The notes: generated by a model from the sequence alone, not told the origin. A DNA stretch of 64,000 nt from Isoetes taiwanensis (GCA_021234155.1 JAJEKV010000005.1:25726863-25790862), one strand, 5' to 3'. Positions 45,345 through 56,225 are shown, counted from the first letter of the stretch. Numbers and translations are program-made.

Positions 45345-46075
45345 AAGTTCTAAAATATTCCAAATAATTCTGAAATGTTCTAGAAAGTTTAGGACTACTA
45401 GATTGCTCTAGAAAATTCTAGAAAGTTGTAGAATCCTCTAGATCTTAGAATCGTCTAGCTTGCTGTAGAACTAGGATATTCTAGAAATTTTTCCTTCTAA
45501 AGAGTTATAAAGGATTCTAGATAGTTGTACAATGTTCTAAAAGTTCTAATTTCATAAAATCTAAGGAAATTTAAGGGCATCTCATAAAATCTAAGGGAAT
45601 CTAAGAGAATATAAGGGCATTCTTATAAAACCTAAGGGAATCTAGGGGCATCCTCATAAAACCTAAGGGAATTTAGGAGAACCTAATAAAACCTAAAGGA
45701 ATCTTAAAGAATATAGGGCAACCTTCATTGAATTTAAGGGAACCTACATAGAATCTAACAGAAACTCATAAAATCTAATGGAATCTCCACAAAATCTTGG
45801 AGAATGTAGAGGGGTCTCATAAAATCTGAAGGAACCAAGGAAATCTCATGAAATCTTCGAGAATTTATGAAACCTTTGAGAACTTGGGGAAATCTTGATG
45901 GAAACTTGAAGAATCTAGAGGAACTTCATAGAATCTAAGGGAATCTACATAGAATCTTAAGGAATCTAGATCAATCCTAGGATAACCTTTGGAAGTCTAG
46001 CAGAATCTTAAGGGAATCTTAAGGGATTTCAAAAGAATCTTGAGAATCTAATCGTAGGAACATGTTAAAACTGGA
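45345..46075. repeat. Minisatellite-like array of AAATCTAAGGGAATCT-type units
   Basis: About 730 bases are built from variants of AACCTAAGGGAATCTA, ATCTAAGGGAATC and CATAAAATCTAAGG; at the left end, before about 45,540, it grades into TTCTAGAAAGTT-type units. Spacing between like units is mostly 16-40 bases and irregular. It is not the plant telomere repeat, although CTAAGGG echoes it. No coding potential is seen. Confidence 0.8.
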
Positions 46076-46408
46076 ACTTGCATTGTAGGACGTATTAAAT
46101 AACTTGTATAGATATGCATATATAATAACCCTACAATGAGAGAGTAACAGGATCTACGATTGTTCTTTAGAAAGTAGTAAAGCTTCTTACGAAGTAGAAA
46201 AGTTGTATTTCATAAAAACGGTTATATATTACATAAGAAGAAAGCAACTCACATATTTTAAAAGGGGACAAAGCAATCATACAAATAAACTAGCAGTTTG
46301 AACATAAGCATATTATAATAGGTATCAACGTCATGGTAGGGGACTTGAACCCATTATATCCCGCAAAACCATAGCCCTTATATTGCTGCAAACATACAAG
46401 CTTGCAAC
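46076..46408. other. AT-rich DNA without recognised feature
   Basis: No gene or repeat is recognised between the minisatellite-like array and the first 160-bp direct repeat. Confidence 0.4.
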
Positions 46409-46568
46409 AATATAGAACAATGTCCTCTGTTTGTGAAGAAAAAACACAATCTATGAAATGTCAAAATTACCTTTAACATAGAAGTTTACCTTTTAATTTG
46501 ACAACAAATAATCTTACAAATATTTATCATAGCTCATTTGAAACTTCGATCAGATGAATATATTTCCT
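46409..46568 (+). repeat. 160-bp direct repeat, left copy
   Basis: It runs from AATATAGAACAATGTCCTC to GATGAATATATTTCCT and is repeated at 51,058-51,219 with few differences (TTTGTGAAG against TTTGAGAAG, and an extra AA before TTCGATC). The two copies enclose LINE-3. Confidence 0.95.
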
Positions 46569-47079
46569 AAACAATGTCTGGTCTTTGGACCGGACTACAA
46601 GCTATGATGTTAGGGGTGAAACGACCCCGAGTCGGAGACAGAGCATGAGACTGGTGAGTCCAAGTCCGCGATGTTGGACCAACCATCAAAGACTCTACTG
46701 TGCTGCAGCTATGGCCGGTTGAAGGGACATCCCATGCTGGACCTGAGATCCACTCCGGTCTGCAACAAAAGAGGAGAAGCCGAGAGGAGTTCACAAAAAT
46801 CGAACAAGTGGTGGTGAGGGGGATGTGAGCTTGGTTAATGTAAGATGAAGGTGTTTGGCACTCCATGGCGTGATGGCAGTAGGGCCGGGGACATCTAGAC
46901 CTTTCACCTCAGGGGCAGCCAAGCCGGATGCTGCTTGGCCGGGGACCCGAACCGGGCACCACGCAGCGGCCCACAGCCTCCGCAGGGGCTGGTCTGCGGG
47001 GACAAGCCTGAGCGACGCACGGGAATGATGTCTGGAGCTGTATCATGGGTGTAAGGGGATTCCCACGGAAGAAGGCGTG

Positions 47080-48600
47080 ACTTGTTGGGATCGCTGGTAT
47101 GGACCATCTTCTTACCCAAAGAGACATACAGGAATATCGTGGGCAGCCAGTGCCTTGGGACATCGGGATACGGTGCTTCGCTCGCTAATCGCAGCGCCAA
47201 TACATGGCAAAGCGAGGATATGGAGAAATTGGCATGCTACTTCAAAGAATACGGTCTTCGCTCCACAAATTTGACGCTGCAGCCGTTGAAATCTTTGAGC
47301 CTCGGCCTTCGATCCATTGTTTATTGCATGCGTTATATATACCCCATGCGGCTTCTACTAAGTTCTACGGGAGTCGGGAAGTAGATCTCGGATGTACAAA
47401 TGCCATAGAGGTAAACATGATGACATAGAGCAATACTCGTGGCAAAGGGCATATTAGCTCTTGTTAGGAAGATTTCAATGCCTTGCTTGCTAGCTGCGGT
47501 GTTGGTTACCTTCGAGCAATGTTGTTAAAATAGGTAAAAATCGTAATGCGTTTAAAAGCGTTTTTAAGATTTTTTGAAGATTTGCTAGTTTTTGGAAAAA
47601 TCTTTACAAAAGCGTGTTTTCATATAAATCGTTAAAATCTTTGGAAATCCTTGAAAATCAACAAATTCTTAAAAATCGCGCCAGAAATCCTTGGTACATG
47701 GTTTTTATCCAAATATATGATATTTCTTGAACTTATTTATGCTGTATGTAAATTCTTAGAATTTCTCTACCTCTTTAATAATGTTTTTCTCAACTTTCTT
47801 AGAGGATTTTCTTAGCCTTTGCTATATTTGATATCTTTTCGCTTGAACTTAATAGTTTTCCTAGCGGGCATAGCTTGATTTACTTGTTGGCGTACTAAGT
47901 CTCTTGTAGCTTTATAGCAAAAATGTGCATTTTAACGATGTAAACATATCCCGATAAAGCAGCTCAAAAGATGTGCAATTTTTTATTTTTATTTTAGCCA
48001 TACAAATCATAAAATCCTTTAAAAAGCGTGAGGATTTTCATAGAATTACTTTAAAATAAAAGGGTTTTACCTAGCTTGTGCTTCGGGGGTAGATTCTTTT
48101 CGGCAGAAGCGGTACACCCAGCATGCGGGCAGTCTCGAATCGCAGTCACCGCGCCTTTGGAAGGGAGTTGGTTCAACTGTCAGTCTTTGACATGGTAGGT
48201 GATACCGTGGTGATGGATAGCCAATCGGGGGTTTACTTACAGGCGATAGACATGATGGGTGGAGACTGTGCGTGGTAGACTATCTCCTTGCTCAGGTGGG
48301 TAGAACGGCATGATCGGCGGCTCTGGTGGCACGAGCGAGGAGATGAGGGAGGTTTGTGGGACCACTATCCACTTTATGTCACTTTGGATTAGAACTTCGA
48401 TGCCATGCGCCAATCTGAGTAGAAACCATCGAGGGGGTTGAGATACACCCCAGACTCTGCCATGTGAGAATATGAGTGCGTGTTGCAGCGTGAGCTAGAG
48501 TTGATGCCCTTGCACATTACCTTGATAAGGTGGGAGTGAAACGCCGCGCCTCTGGCTGGCCAGTACATGCACTTTCTGTGAGGATGTGAGGAGATAGACG
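47080..48600 (+). pseudogene. LINE-3 endonuclease domain remnants
   Basis: The first part, with GYGEIGMLLQRIRSSL (from about 47,215) and EIFEPRPSIH (about 47,290-47,320), fits 'S-x-x-x-D-x-x-x-L-Q-E', but weakly. The second is better: DHYPLYVTLD (about 48,358-48,390) fits the 'S-D-H-x-P-V' motif that ends the domain, followed by NFDAMRQSE. Between them lies the AT-rich interruption at 47,520-48,060. Confidence 0.5.
47520..48060. mobile_element. AT-rich insertion within LINE-3 (possible MITE)
   Basis: GC-rich LINE sequence switches abruptly to AT-rich DNA starting TTGTTAAAATAGGTAAAAATC and ending AAGGGTTTTACCTAGC. The inner ends AGGTAAAA and TTTTACCT are inverted, giving a short terminal inverted repeat. 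No coding motif is present. A related start, TTGTTAAAATAGGTA, occurs near 53,258. Confidence 0.4.
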
Positions 48601-48979
48601 CTGCCTTGATTCCCTCAGAATCCGGTTTGTGGCGGAGTGCAGGCTCAAAGACCCAATTGCGCCTCGTTTGAGATCCACGGTATGGCGGCGTGACCATTGA
48701 TTAGAGGCATTCTTGAAATCCAAAGAAGCATGCGTGCGATGCCGGATATCGGCGCATATTTGATTTGTTGATGGCCAGGCAAAGCCTTAGGGTGTTGTCT
48801 AGAAGGCATCAACCACGCAATATTACCATAGACCCGGTGGATGCATAAACGGAGGTTATGTAGTCCCGGGGAAGGCGGTACAGCGGGGTTCGTCCGGTGA
48901 TGGGAGAAATCTTTGCGGCTCTGCGGAGAAGAAGACATCCAGGGGCCTTAGACACGGCTAATGACAAAAGCGAAGGACT

Positions 48980-49760
48980 TCGCGGGGACTTCAGCGAGTT
49001 ATTGAAATGGGGTGGGCCAACTTGCTAGGACCTCGACATGATCATTAACCGGGCCATAAGGGAGGGCCTCGTATGGATGGTTAATGGAGTCACCCAATTC
49101 GCATAAAGGCGGGTAATAGGGATGATGATTCGTGAACTACGGTATGATCATGGTGAGCCCATTACTCATGAAAGCTTTTAGCGGTGTGGTGGAGAAGAGT
49201 TCTTCGATTAAGGGCGCGAGAAGGCGGAGTCGCGTCTGGAGTTAGCGGTGAGGTTTAATACGCCCCGCCCACTGTCGACCATATATTCGCTCGAATCCTT
49301 ATGGAAGCTATTACGCCAATCTTGGCGTGACTATCTTCGTTTACGTAGATTTCAAAGGCGTGACGTGATCGGTCCCTGGGGACTTGTTGTGAAAGCAGCA
49401 TTCACCGGTTGCATGCCCCACAAAACTTACAAAATGTCTATAGACTCTATGATGCTGGGATATATCTTTGCATTACACCATGGAATCGTGAGAGTTGCTA
49501 GCACATAGGGTTAAACAGGGATATACTTGTTATCTCCAGCAGCTCTTTGGTCTCTACATTGACAAGTTGGAACACGGATGCCAAAGAACATAGAGGCGGT
49601 GGCGCGGCTTCTGAAGGCATCTGATTATAAAGAAGAGCCGATTCCTCTATCTTGACGATGTAGACTTGCTATCCCATACGGCCCGGGGAGTATGCAGCAT
49701 TTGGGCGGCGCAATAGGTTACGTGACACATGGTATGGCGGTGGCAGAAAACTAAAAGCTC
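48980..49760 (+). pseudogene. LINE-3 reverse transcriptase
   Basis: An N-Y-x-x-I-M-V-S-P-L-L-M-K-A-F-S-G-V-V-E-K block starts near 49,137, matching 'N-Y-R-x-I-x-x-x-x-x-x-x-K-x-x-x-x-x-x-x-x-R'. Then T-V-D-H-I-F-A-R-I-L-M-E-A (about 49,272-49,310) matches 'S-T-x-D-x-I-x-x-L'. L-F-G-L-Y-I-D-K-L-E (about 49,543-49,572) follows the Q-G-C-P-L-S-P position. YLDDVDLLSHTARG starts at 49,648 and keeps both catalytic aspartates. Several frame changes connect these blocks. Confidence 0.8.
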
Positions 49761-49999
49761 CTGCAGGTCCCTCTCCTCGCGGCATGATATCGAATCTCTA
49801 TTCTGAGAGAGACAAATGGTGGATCTTGGCAAGGACCTTCAAATTATCACGGGAATGCGACTTTTGCTAACATGTTATGGGATAGATTGTGTGGAAAAGG
49901 CGAATTGATCGCGGGATGGAAAGCCACTGTATGTATCACGAGAATAGCTGCTATAGAATAGACCTACATATGTGTTGGGCCGCGTGAAGACACACTGTT

Positions 50000-50990
50000 C
50001 GAGCACTCATTGAACGGTATTGTTGTATGGGGTAGAAGTGCGGGGGCCAGCAATTAGCGAACACTTACACAGGATAAGCTACGGAGATTGCAAAGGCCTT
50101 CTTAACATCTGACCTTCAGGTATCAAGGACGGTGCCTTATCAGATTTTGCTATATGAGTAGGTTACGGCGCATTCAGCTATCTTGTAGCGAACATCTTGC
50201 ATATTTCACAGTCACCGACATGGATGCCACAATGCCTTCCCCAAGGGCTTTGTTGTGGCACAAGAGCCACAAGCGACTAAAGAGGAATTATGGCGGGGAA
50301 CGCGTAGAAGGGGGTGGTTCTAGCGTGGTCTGCCGTTACCAGCCAGTTAATGGCTATGCATTGAGGGGCGAAGAACACATCTCGAATGGCTTGCCACCCA
50401 CTCGTGGGATCACGACCGCGATACCAAAGCTAAAGCAGAGCACTACCACCGCAAGTTAATCCAACTTTGGAACATGGCCCACCTACCCGATTACTTGAAA
50501 GCATATATCTATGAAGAAAGCGGAGCTATTGCTTACTCCCGTGAGGATAAGGGTCCCATCATCTCGAGTGAAACATGTCGTTGGACTACATGGAGGCGAG
50601 AGAATCCCGGCATGAGAATATGCGGTCTGCGACATGCGGTGATTAGAGGATAGGCACCATGCTTTCTGCCGAAATTAATCCGGCATATCGCATATCCGAG
50701 CAACATCTTGATCTTAGATGCTCTGCAGTAGCCTTCTTTGCACCAATTCTTTGGCATAATAGCCAATGGTTGCGATCTACATCCTACATTTGCAAAGTCT
50801 CACGAGTGGGAGAATCGCCACCGGGACAAAGGGATCGAGAGCCTACTACCGAGTTTTTTCCTCTCCATGTGGGGTTTTTTCATCGGTAGTAGGGACACAT
50901 TGTATAGTAGCATTTGTCTTTTTGGTGTGGTTTTATCTGCTTTGTGTACTGCATGTACCGTCTCATAGGTCAAGTTTGGCCTCCGCGGAC
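50000..50990 (+). pseudogene. LINE-3 C-terminal region
   Basis: YGVEVRGPAIS (about 50,022-50,055) and, after frame changes, GIKDGALSD and LSCSEHLAYFTVTDMDA (about 50,180-50,235) follow the same post-RT order as LINE-2. Beyond 50,460 the readings are long but not alignable by eye. A CGLRH segment near 50,625 and a HEWENRH segment near 50,800 could be decayed zinc-knuckle ligands. The assignment rests on continuity with RT. Confidence 0.55.
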
Positions 50991-51020
50991 GTTAAAATAT
51001 ACTTCCTTCCTTTCTTCCTT

Positions 51021-51240
51021 CCTTCATGCACTGCCATGGTGCTAAGGTGAAGTTTCAAATATAGAACAATGTCCTCTGTTTGAGAAGAAAAAACACAATC
51101 TATGAAATGTCAAAATTACCTTTAACATAAAAGTTTATCTTTTAATTTGATAACAAATAATCTTACAAAGATTTATCATAGCTCATTTGAAACAATTCGA
51201 TCAGATGAATATATTTCCTTCATGCAATGCCATGGCGCTA
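51021..51240 (+). repeat. 160-bp direct repeat, right copy, flanked by a second short duplication
   Basis: The 160-bp repeat recurs at 51,058-51,219. The short block CCTTCATGCA-TGCCATGG-GCTA occurs on both sides of it, at 51,021-51,044 and 51,217-51,240. Together this looks like a tandem unit of about 200 bp (long repeat plus short block) into whose first copy LINE-3 was inserted. Confidence 0.85.
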
Positions 51241-51344
51241 GGTTGCTAAGTGGTATACCTCCATTTGTCTCAAAAAAAAACACTTCATCAAAGATAGGGA
51301 GCTGATTGTTGTGAGGTATTTTAGGTACTAAGATTTGTATGCTT

Positions 51345-51920
51345 GATTAATCATTGCTCTTTAAGTCTCGTGTACAGACAGTCGTGTTATATGACACACC
51401 AATCTGGGGGGCTTCCATCTCTGTGAAATTGTGGAAACAAGTAGAAATTGTTCTTAAGCTCTTCTTATATGAGGAATTGGGAGTAAAGAAACGGACACCA
51501 TATGCCATCATCTTTATGGCGGGACTCTTCAGCGCTGGAAGTAAGTTATGCCAAACAATTACCTTATAAATAAAAATTTGAAGAGACAAGATGATACAAG
51601 ATTTTCAAGATTGCGAATGTAGTGCAAGCCAAAGTAAGCGCATGTAAAATATGGGACACTCCGCAGTTAATCACGGAGTTTTATATCCGCGAAGTTCATC
51701 CAATGATAGTCACGGTGAGCAAAGAAACTATTTGAGAGCTTCCATTAGAATTACTTAAAATGTACCATTTCGAGATCTGAGATGTGGCTCACATAGTGAA
51801 CATTGAAGCCAGGCAATTGACCCAAAGTTCCTCGCGAACCACGAGGATCACGTACCTCACAGCTGATCTAGGAGAGTGGAAAGTGAAAAGACATAATAAC
51901 ATTTGTATGAATTACTTATG
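51345..51920 (+). pseudogene. LINE-4 fragment (post-RT segment)
   Basis: In a clean frame at 51,354-51,569, LFKSRVQTVVLYDTPIWGAS and SVKLWKQVEIVLKLFLYEEL match the LINE segment 'L-F-x-x-x-V-x-x-x-L-L-Y-G-x-E-V-W-G-x-S-x-S-x-x-x-W-x-x-x-E-x-x-x-K-x-F-L'. GVKKRTPYAII follows, matching 'K-x-x-T-P-Y'. Sequence to 51,920 stays partly readable. It is more AT-rich than LINE-3 and seems a separate insertion. RT and endonuclease are absent. Confidence 0.65.
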
Positions 51921-53935
51921 AACACATTAGGGCAAATTCGATATAAATTTCCGATCTCATCTCATTGTGGATCCATGACGAGCCTATATTGCCAGGTGAA
52001 GCAAGTTGAAGACTTCATAAAGACTTTAGATGCAAGACTAAAGCAGAAATGTCAATAAACAGCACACTAGCTCCATGACCTCAAGGTCCCATAGGGGCGT
52101 CATTTAATATATTTATTTATTTATTTAATTATTTGCCAGGGTGGTGAGAAAGATGCAGTGAAATGGCATGCAAAAGCTGCTGTTTATAACTAATTGCATT
52201 TGTAAAGGTAATGAAATGACAGCCGAAAGCATAGAAATGGATTTTTGCTCTGACATAGAGATTGGAACCAGCAAGTTAGCTGCTTGGCTTCCAGATGGCA
52301 TGATTTGATCTGATCGCATTACCTCATGATCACTATAATTGCAAACATCAATATAATACCCTGAAGAGGAGCTCAAAGAAACGTGCACTATTTTCATATC
52401 TAATATTTTAGTTAAAGATCTCCCTCTTGTTAGTCTTGCTCTTGTTGCAAACTTGTATGCAAGTTGCCTGGTGCAAAAGACATCTGCAACTGCGACCGCG
52501 CAGCCACTGATCGATATTCTGCCCTAGAAATTCTAAGGTCTTTCCTTTAAAGGACCTGATTTAATCTAAATTTCTAGCCAAAGGCCCAATCTCCTCCGAG
52601 TTATGAGAAAAATCCAATTTTGGATTTGCTCGACCGCTGTGTGTTGAGATGAAAATAAATAAGAAATTGATGAAATAAAGTGAAAACCATTGAAAATAAT
52701 CATAGACTAGGGCTAAAATCATTACAATATGAACTTTACTGCTCATGTGTGCTCTAGATGTATGCATTAGTACATCCCTTAGATACACCACTAAATCATA
52801 ACAAAACCATATTGAAAAGTCTACCAAAATACAAAGGGAACCCCTTGTTATTATGCTAGATAGACATTCTAGTAGGGGCATATATGTATCTAGAAAGGGA
52901 TTAGCCTCTAATGTTTTCTGTAACATGTTCATTCCTCTCTAGACATTACTGATAATAGTTGTATGTCATAAATAATAAATTCAACGTCAATTACAATGTC
53001 CTGCCATGCTTTTTACAAAATTTTGGTTGGAAAAAAAAGCTTTCAATAAAAAATGAGATTTTTATGAGAGGCTCCTTTTTGCAAAACCATTGTGTATAAA
53101 ATCTAAGTCACTAAAAATAGAAAAAAAAAGAGAGGCACTAGAGAAAGAATATCAATTGTTTCGCTCATAACGAGTTCACAGAGGCGGTCCCGGATGATCT
53201 TGGAATGCTTTTCGCTTTCACAATAAGAAAGCTTTCCATTGGCACTATGTTGTCCGATTGTTAAAATAGGTACTTACTTTTTGTACTTTTCAATCGAGAT
53301 ACTTTTTTGCAAAGTGCATGCCATGCAGATTTGATGGTAATATATTTTTTGTCATAACTTCTGAATTCGAACTCCATTTTGAGTATTTTTTATTGCATTG
53401 TAAAGCCCTCTCTGGGATCTTTCTGATGATATGCTCATATTCGATTGAGTTTTTTGGGCGGAAACAACAAATTTCTGGTATATTTGGTAGAGTTCCACTA
53501 CTTGATTCTCTGACTAGCTGATCATTCTGGTCATGTCATTTGTCCTGCATCATTCTAGCGCAATAAGATTTTACAAAGATATTGAAGATATGATGTTATC
53601 GTGGACACGTTTTCTATCAGAAAAAAAATCGAAACTTTTGTTTTGGTGTGCGATGGAATTCATGCTTTATTTGATTGTTTAAATGTTATTCATGAACTTG
53701 CCAATGTTTTTATTTTTATTTTATTTTATTTTTTTCAACCAAAAAAAAAAAATCCAGCATCTCCCATAACACACCAAAACAAAAGATTTCAATTTCTACA
53801 ATCTTCCATAAAGGACACTATAGAAATCTTGTAGAAGGGGCAGGCTTAGATGTCGTGATTGCCCCTTCTTGAAAAAGTTATTAGCTTTATTAAAAATAGC
53901 CTGCAAGAATGAGTTGTGAGCTTTATATTTATACT
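51921..53935. other. AT-rich DNA without recognised gene
   Basis: Minus-strand frames at 52,561-52,932 (123 codons, hydrophobic and AT-driven) and 52,125-52,397 show no family motif. An ATTT microsatellite occurs at 52,113-52,135. A copy of the dispersed CATAACTT motif lies at 53,352-53,430, and a T-rich/A-rich run at 53,707-53,753. Confidence 0.4.
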
Positions 53936-53939
53936 CCAG

Positions 53940-54400
53940 ACTTTAGTATCATATGTCCTTTTGTACAAAAATTCCTAGGATAAATGGAATGCATATCATA
54001 TATATACTTTAATTTTGTCTTTTTGATTCTTTCTACAACTCGGAACAATATACCAAGCTGTCAATCAACCTATTTCCCCATTTTTCTTAATTTTTTATGT
54101 AGTGTGCTGTATGTTTCAACTTTGTTGATTATATGCCATGTACTTCTAGATTGGTATATGGAAAGAGATTTGAATGAATATAGCTTTAAATTTGGACATG
54201 GCATACATTCTTATGTACCAAAACTTCCTTTGAAACATGGCATGCATATCATTCATGTACGTTAGTGTTGTCAATTTTGATTCTTTTCCCAACTCAAAAC
54301 AATATATAAACCTGTCAGATTCTCCTTTCTTTTGTTACTTTTATATGTAGTGTATGGCCCAACTTCGTTGATTATATGCCCATGTACAACTAAATTGGTG
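53940..54400 (+). repeat. Two-copy diverged tandem repeat, period about 253 bp
   Basis: GCATATCAT occurs at 53,991 and 54,244. Each is followed in order by TTTTGATTCTTT, ACAACTCGGAACAATATA or CAACTCAAAACAATATA, TTATGTAGTGT or ATATGTAGTGT, CAACTTTGTTGATTATATGCC or its near copy, and CATGTAC. Non-coding. Confidence 0.75.
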
Positions 54401-54900
54401 GCGGAATAAGTTGGCATCAAACCCTCTATCGTTAAAATGTTGCAAAAGGAGACTTGAATAAATAATAATGAAGTATCTAATGTGTATTGGTATTGACTCT
54501 TTGCCCACAGGAGAATCCTTGATGTATCCTTGCCCACATAGAAGCCTTGATGTATAGATGACTCTTTTCTCGACGTCTGCTAAATGTAGCTATTCAAATG
54601 CCCTTGCAAGCTTCTTGGAAGGTTACGTCTTTTAACAATTTTATATTCGAGGAATAGCTTGTATCGCCCTAGATGCAGAAGGTGATCTCGCAACAAAATT
54701 CATCGAAGGAAGCTGGATGATGATACGTCTTGAGTTGTCTCTAAAAGTAGGACCCGAAAAAAGATGTGAAAATGCCAAAGTTATATTTGCATTCGATAAG
54801 CCCTATCGGTAGGAGCTGTACGACCCCCACAAATGGTGGTACCAAGTGAAGGCACCTTCCGCCATATAACTCAATAGGTTGCAATCATGCGAGAAGGCGA
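54401..54900. other. No recognised feature
   Basis: Short frames only; no motif or repeat recognised. Confidence 0.4.
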
Positions 54901-54904
54901 TGTC

Positions 54905-55130
54905 ATTCTTTGCTTCTCAACACCATAGTATTCGGCGAAATCTTATAGTATTTTGCGGTATCTTTTTATACAGTATAAGCCAAAATTTTGTACTTGCATA
55001 CCCCACAAACGAGGAACTTTCACGTGTGCGGTGTAGATTAGAATAAGGGGTGAATATGCCTATCAACGACTCGTTGCCTCGATCACCCGTGTGAATATGC
55101 ACCCAAACCAAAGGGGGTTTAAGGGGGTTG
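54905..55130 (+). mobile_element. TIR element, copy 4 (partial)
   Basis: It carries CTTATAGTATTTTGCGGT, CATACCCCACAAACGAGGAA, CACGTGTGCGGTGTAGATTA and the terminal block GTGAATATGCACCCAAACC then AAAGGGGGTTTAAGGGGG. It is the best preserved end. The interior runs opposite to copies 1 and 3 relative to the common flank that follows (TTTAAATGTGTTGGACCC). Confidence 0.65.
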
Positions 55131-56225
55131 CAATTTAAATGTGTTGGACCCAATGGTTTGTGTTAATTAATCGTCAATGGTAGTTATGTGTTGGTTGTTA
55201 ATGTCGATGGTTTGTTGGTTGTTATGTTGGGGATTTAATTTTTATGTTGGATGTTAATGATTTGTGTTGCAAAAAAAAATTTTGGCCCCTTAGGAAGGGC
55301 CTTAGGAACCGCCCCCACTCCCGGTGTGAAATTTTGCAAAAGTTAAAACGAGGAAAAAACTAGAATTCATTTGAGGCTTTCATCACATGGCTTTTGAATT
55401 TCATCCTGATAAAACAAATAGAATATAAGTAAAAGTTACCATAAAGATAGAAGTTGATCCCATTGATACGAGAAAGTCATAAAATTTGCGACACAGGTAC
55501 ACAAACATTTTCAAGCTGGAATTTAACAACGACCTTTGGCCTCCTTGGATTCTTGTGGTGAGAAACCAAAGTGGGTGCTTATTGCTGGGATCTAAGTAGC
55601 GGAATTTGCTTAATAAGCGCCTCAAAATCTAAAATGCGTAATTTTTTTTTGCAAACTTCATTGAATGGGCATTAAAACAATGCCTCCGGCCAAACGTCGC
55701 GTGATGTGGTGGTAGGGTTGAAAGCCTACCAAACCGGCTAAAAATTGCTGTTTTAGCATAGATAATAACCAAACATATCCATAACCATACTTATCAAATA
55801 CGCCATACCTTTATCCAGCGATAAAAATCATCTCAAGCGGAGCTCACGGATCCAAAAGTTGCGGTAAGAAATGTAATTTGCCGTGGGGAGGCGCACCACA
55901 TCGCCCTTCAAGCCTTTCATGTGCCCATTATGCACCACACACACACAAGGGGCTTTTGTTGGTAGTTGGTTGTTGACCACATTATGCACCTTACGCTACA
56001 AAAGGGCTTTGTTGTGACCACCATTATTAGTTGTTGCCCATTATGCACCACACACACAAAAGAGGGCCTTTGTTGTGACCATTGGTTGTTGACCATTATG
56101 CACCACCGCACAAAAGGGCTTTGTTGTGAGCCATTGGTTGTTGACCGTTGGAAAAAAGGCTAAAAATCAATGGCTGAAATGAATACGCACGCACTCTGGA
56201 AGATGTAGCATTGATACATCCATTT
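55131..56225 (+). repeat. Repeat unit with inverted, LINE-interrupted partner at 39.9-43.6 kb
   Basis: This 1.1-kb segment is uninterrupted here. Its inverted partner is split by LINE-2 at the point equivalent to about 55,830. The right third (55,915-56,160) is a loose tandem of CCATTATGCACCACACAC, AAAAGGGCTTTGTTGTG and GGTTGTTGACC units. No coding motif. It follows TIR element copy 4 directly, as the partner adjoins copy 3. Confidence 0.75.

Larger units (their letters stand above)
46569..51020 (+). mobile_element. LINE-3: near full-length non-LTR retrotransposon relic
   Basis: Bounded by 160-bp direct repeats, it contains a possible endonuclease start (47.2-47.5 kb), an AT-rich interruption (47.52-48.06 kb), the endonuclease end with an S-D-H-like motif (48.33 kb), RT (49.0-49.75 kb), the G-V-E-V-x-G-P segment (50.03 kb), and a pyrimidine-rich TTCC run at 51,002-51,024 that may be its 3' end. 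Stops and frame shifts are everywhere. It is much more GC-rich than the AT-rich DNA on both sides. Confidence 0.75.

Noticed and set aside
45345-46075. Interstitial telomere array
   Set aside because: CTAAGGG occurs, but units are not the TTTAGGG heptamer and the spacing is irregular and longer.
46904-47200. Minus-strand Pro/Ser/Arg-rich frames of 84-98 codons
   Set aside because: GC-rich LINE-3 sequence keeps several frames open; no motif recognised, and the LINE reads on the plus strand.
48389-48938. Minus-strand frames of about 100 codons that look faintly like LINE reverse transcriptase
   Set aside because: The plus strand here carries the endonuclease end (DHYPLYVTLD) and leads into RT with YLDD at 49,648; the minus frames are shadows.
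52561-52932. 123-codon hydrophobic minus-strand frame as a membrane-protein gene
   Set aside because: Hydrophobicity follows from AT-rich codons; no start context, domain or neighbour supports it.
55915-56160. CRISPR-like array, because similar units recur at intervals
   Set aside because: Units are diverged, spacing is uneven, the block is shared with an inverted copy at 40 kb, and the context is a plant nuclear repeat.
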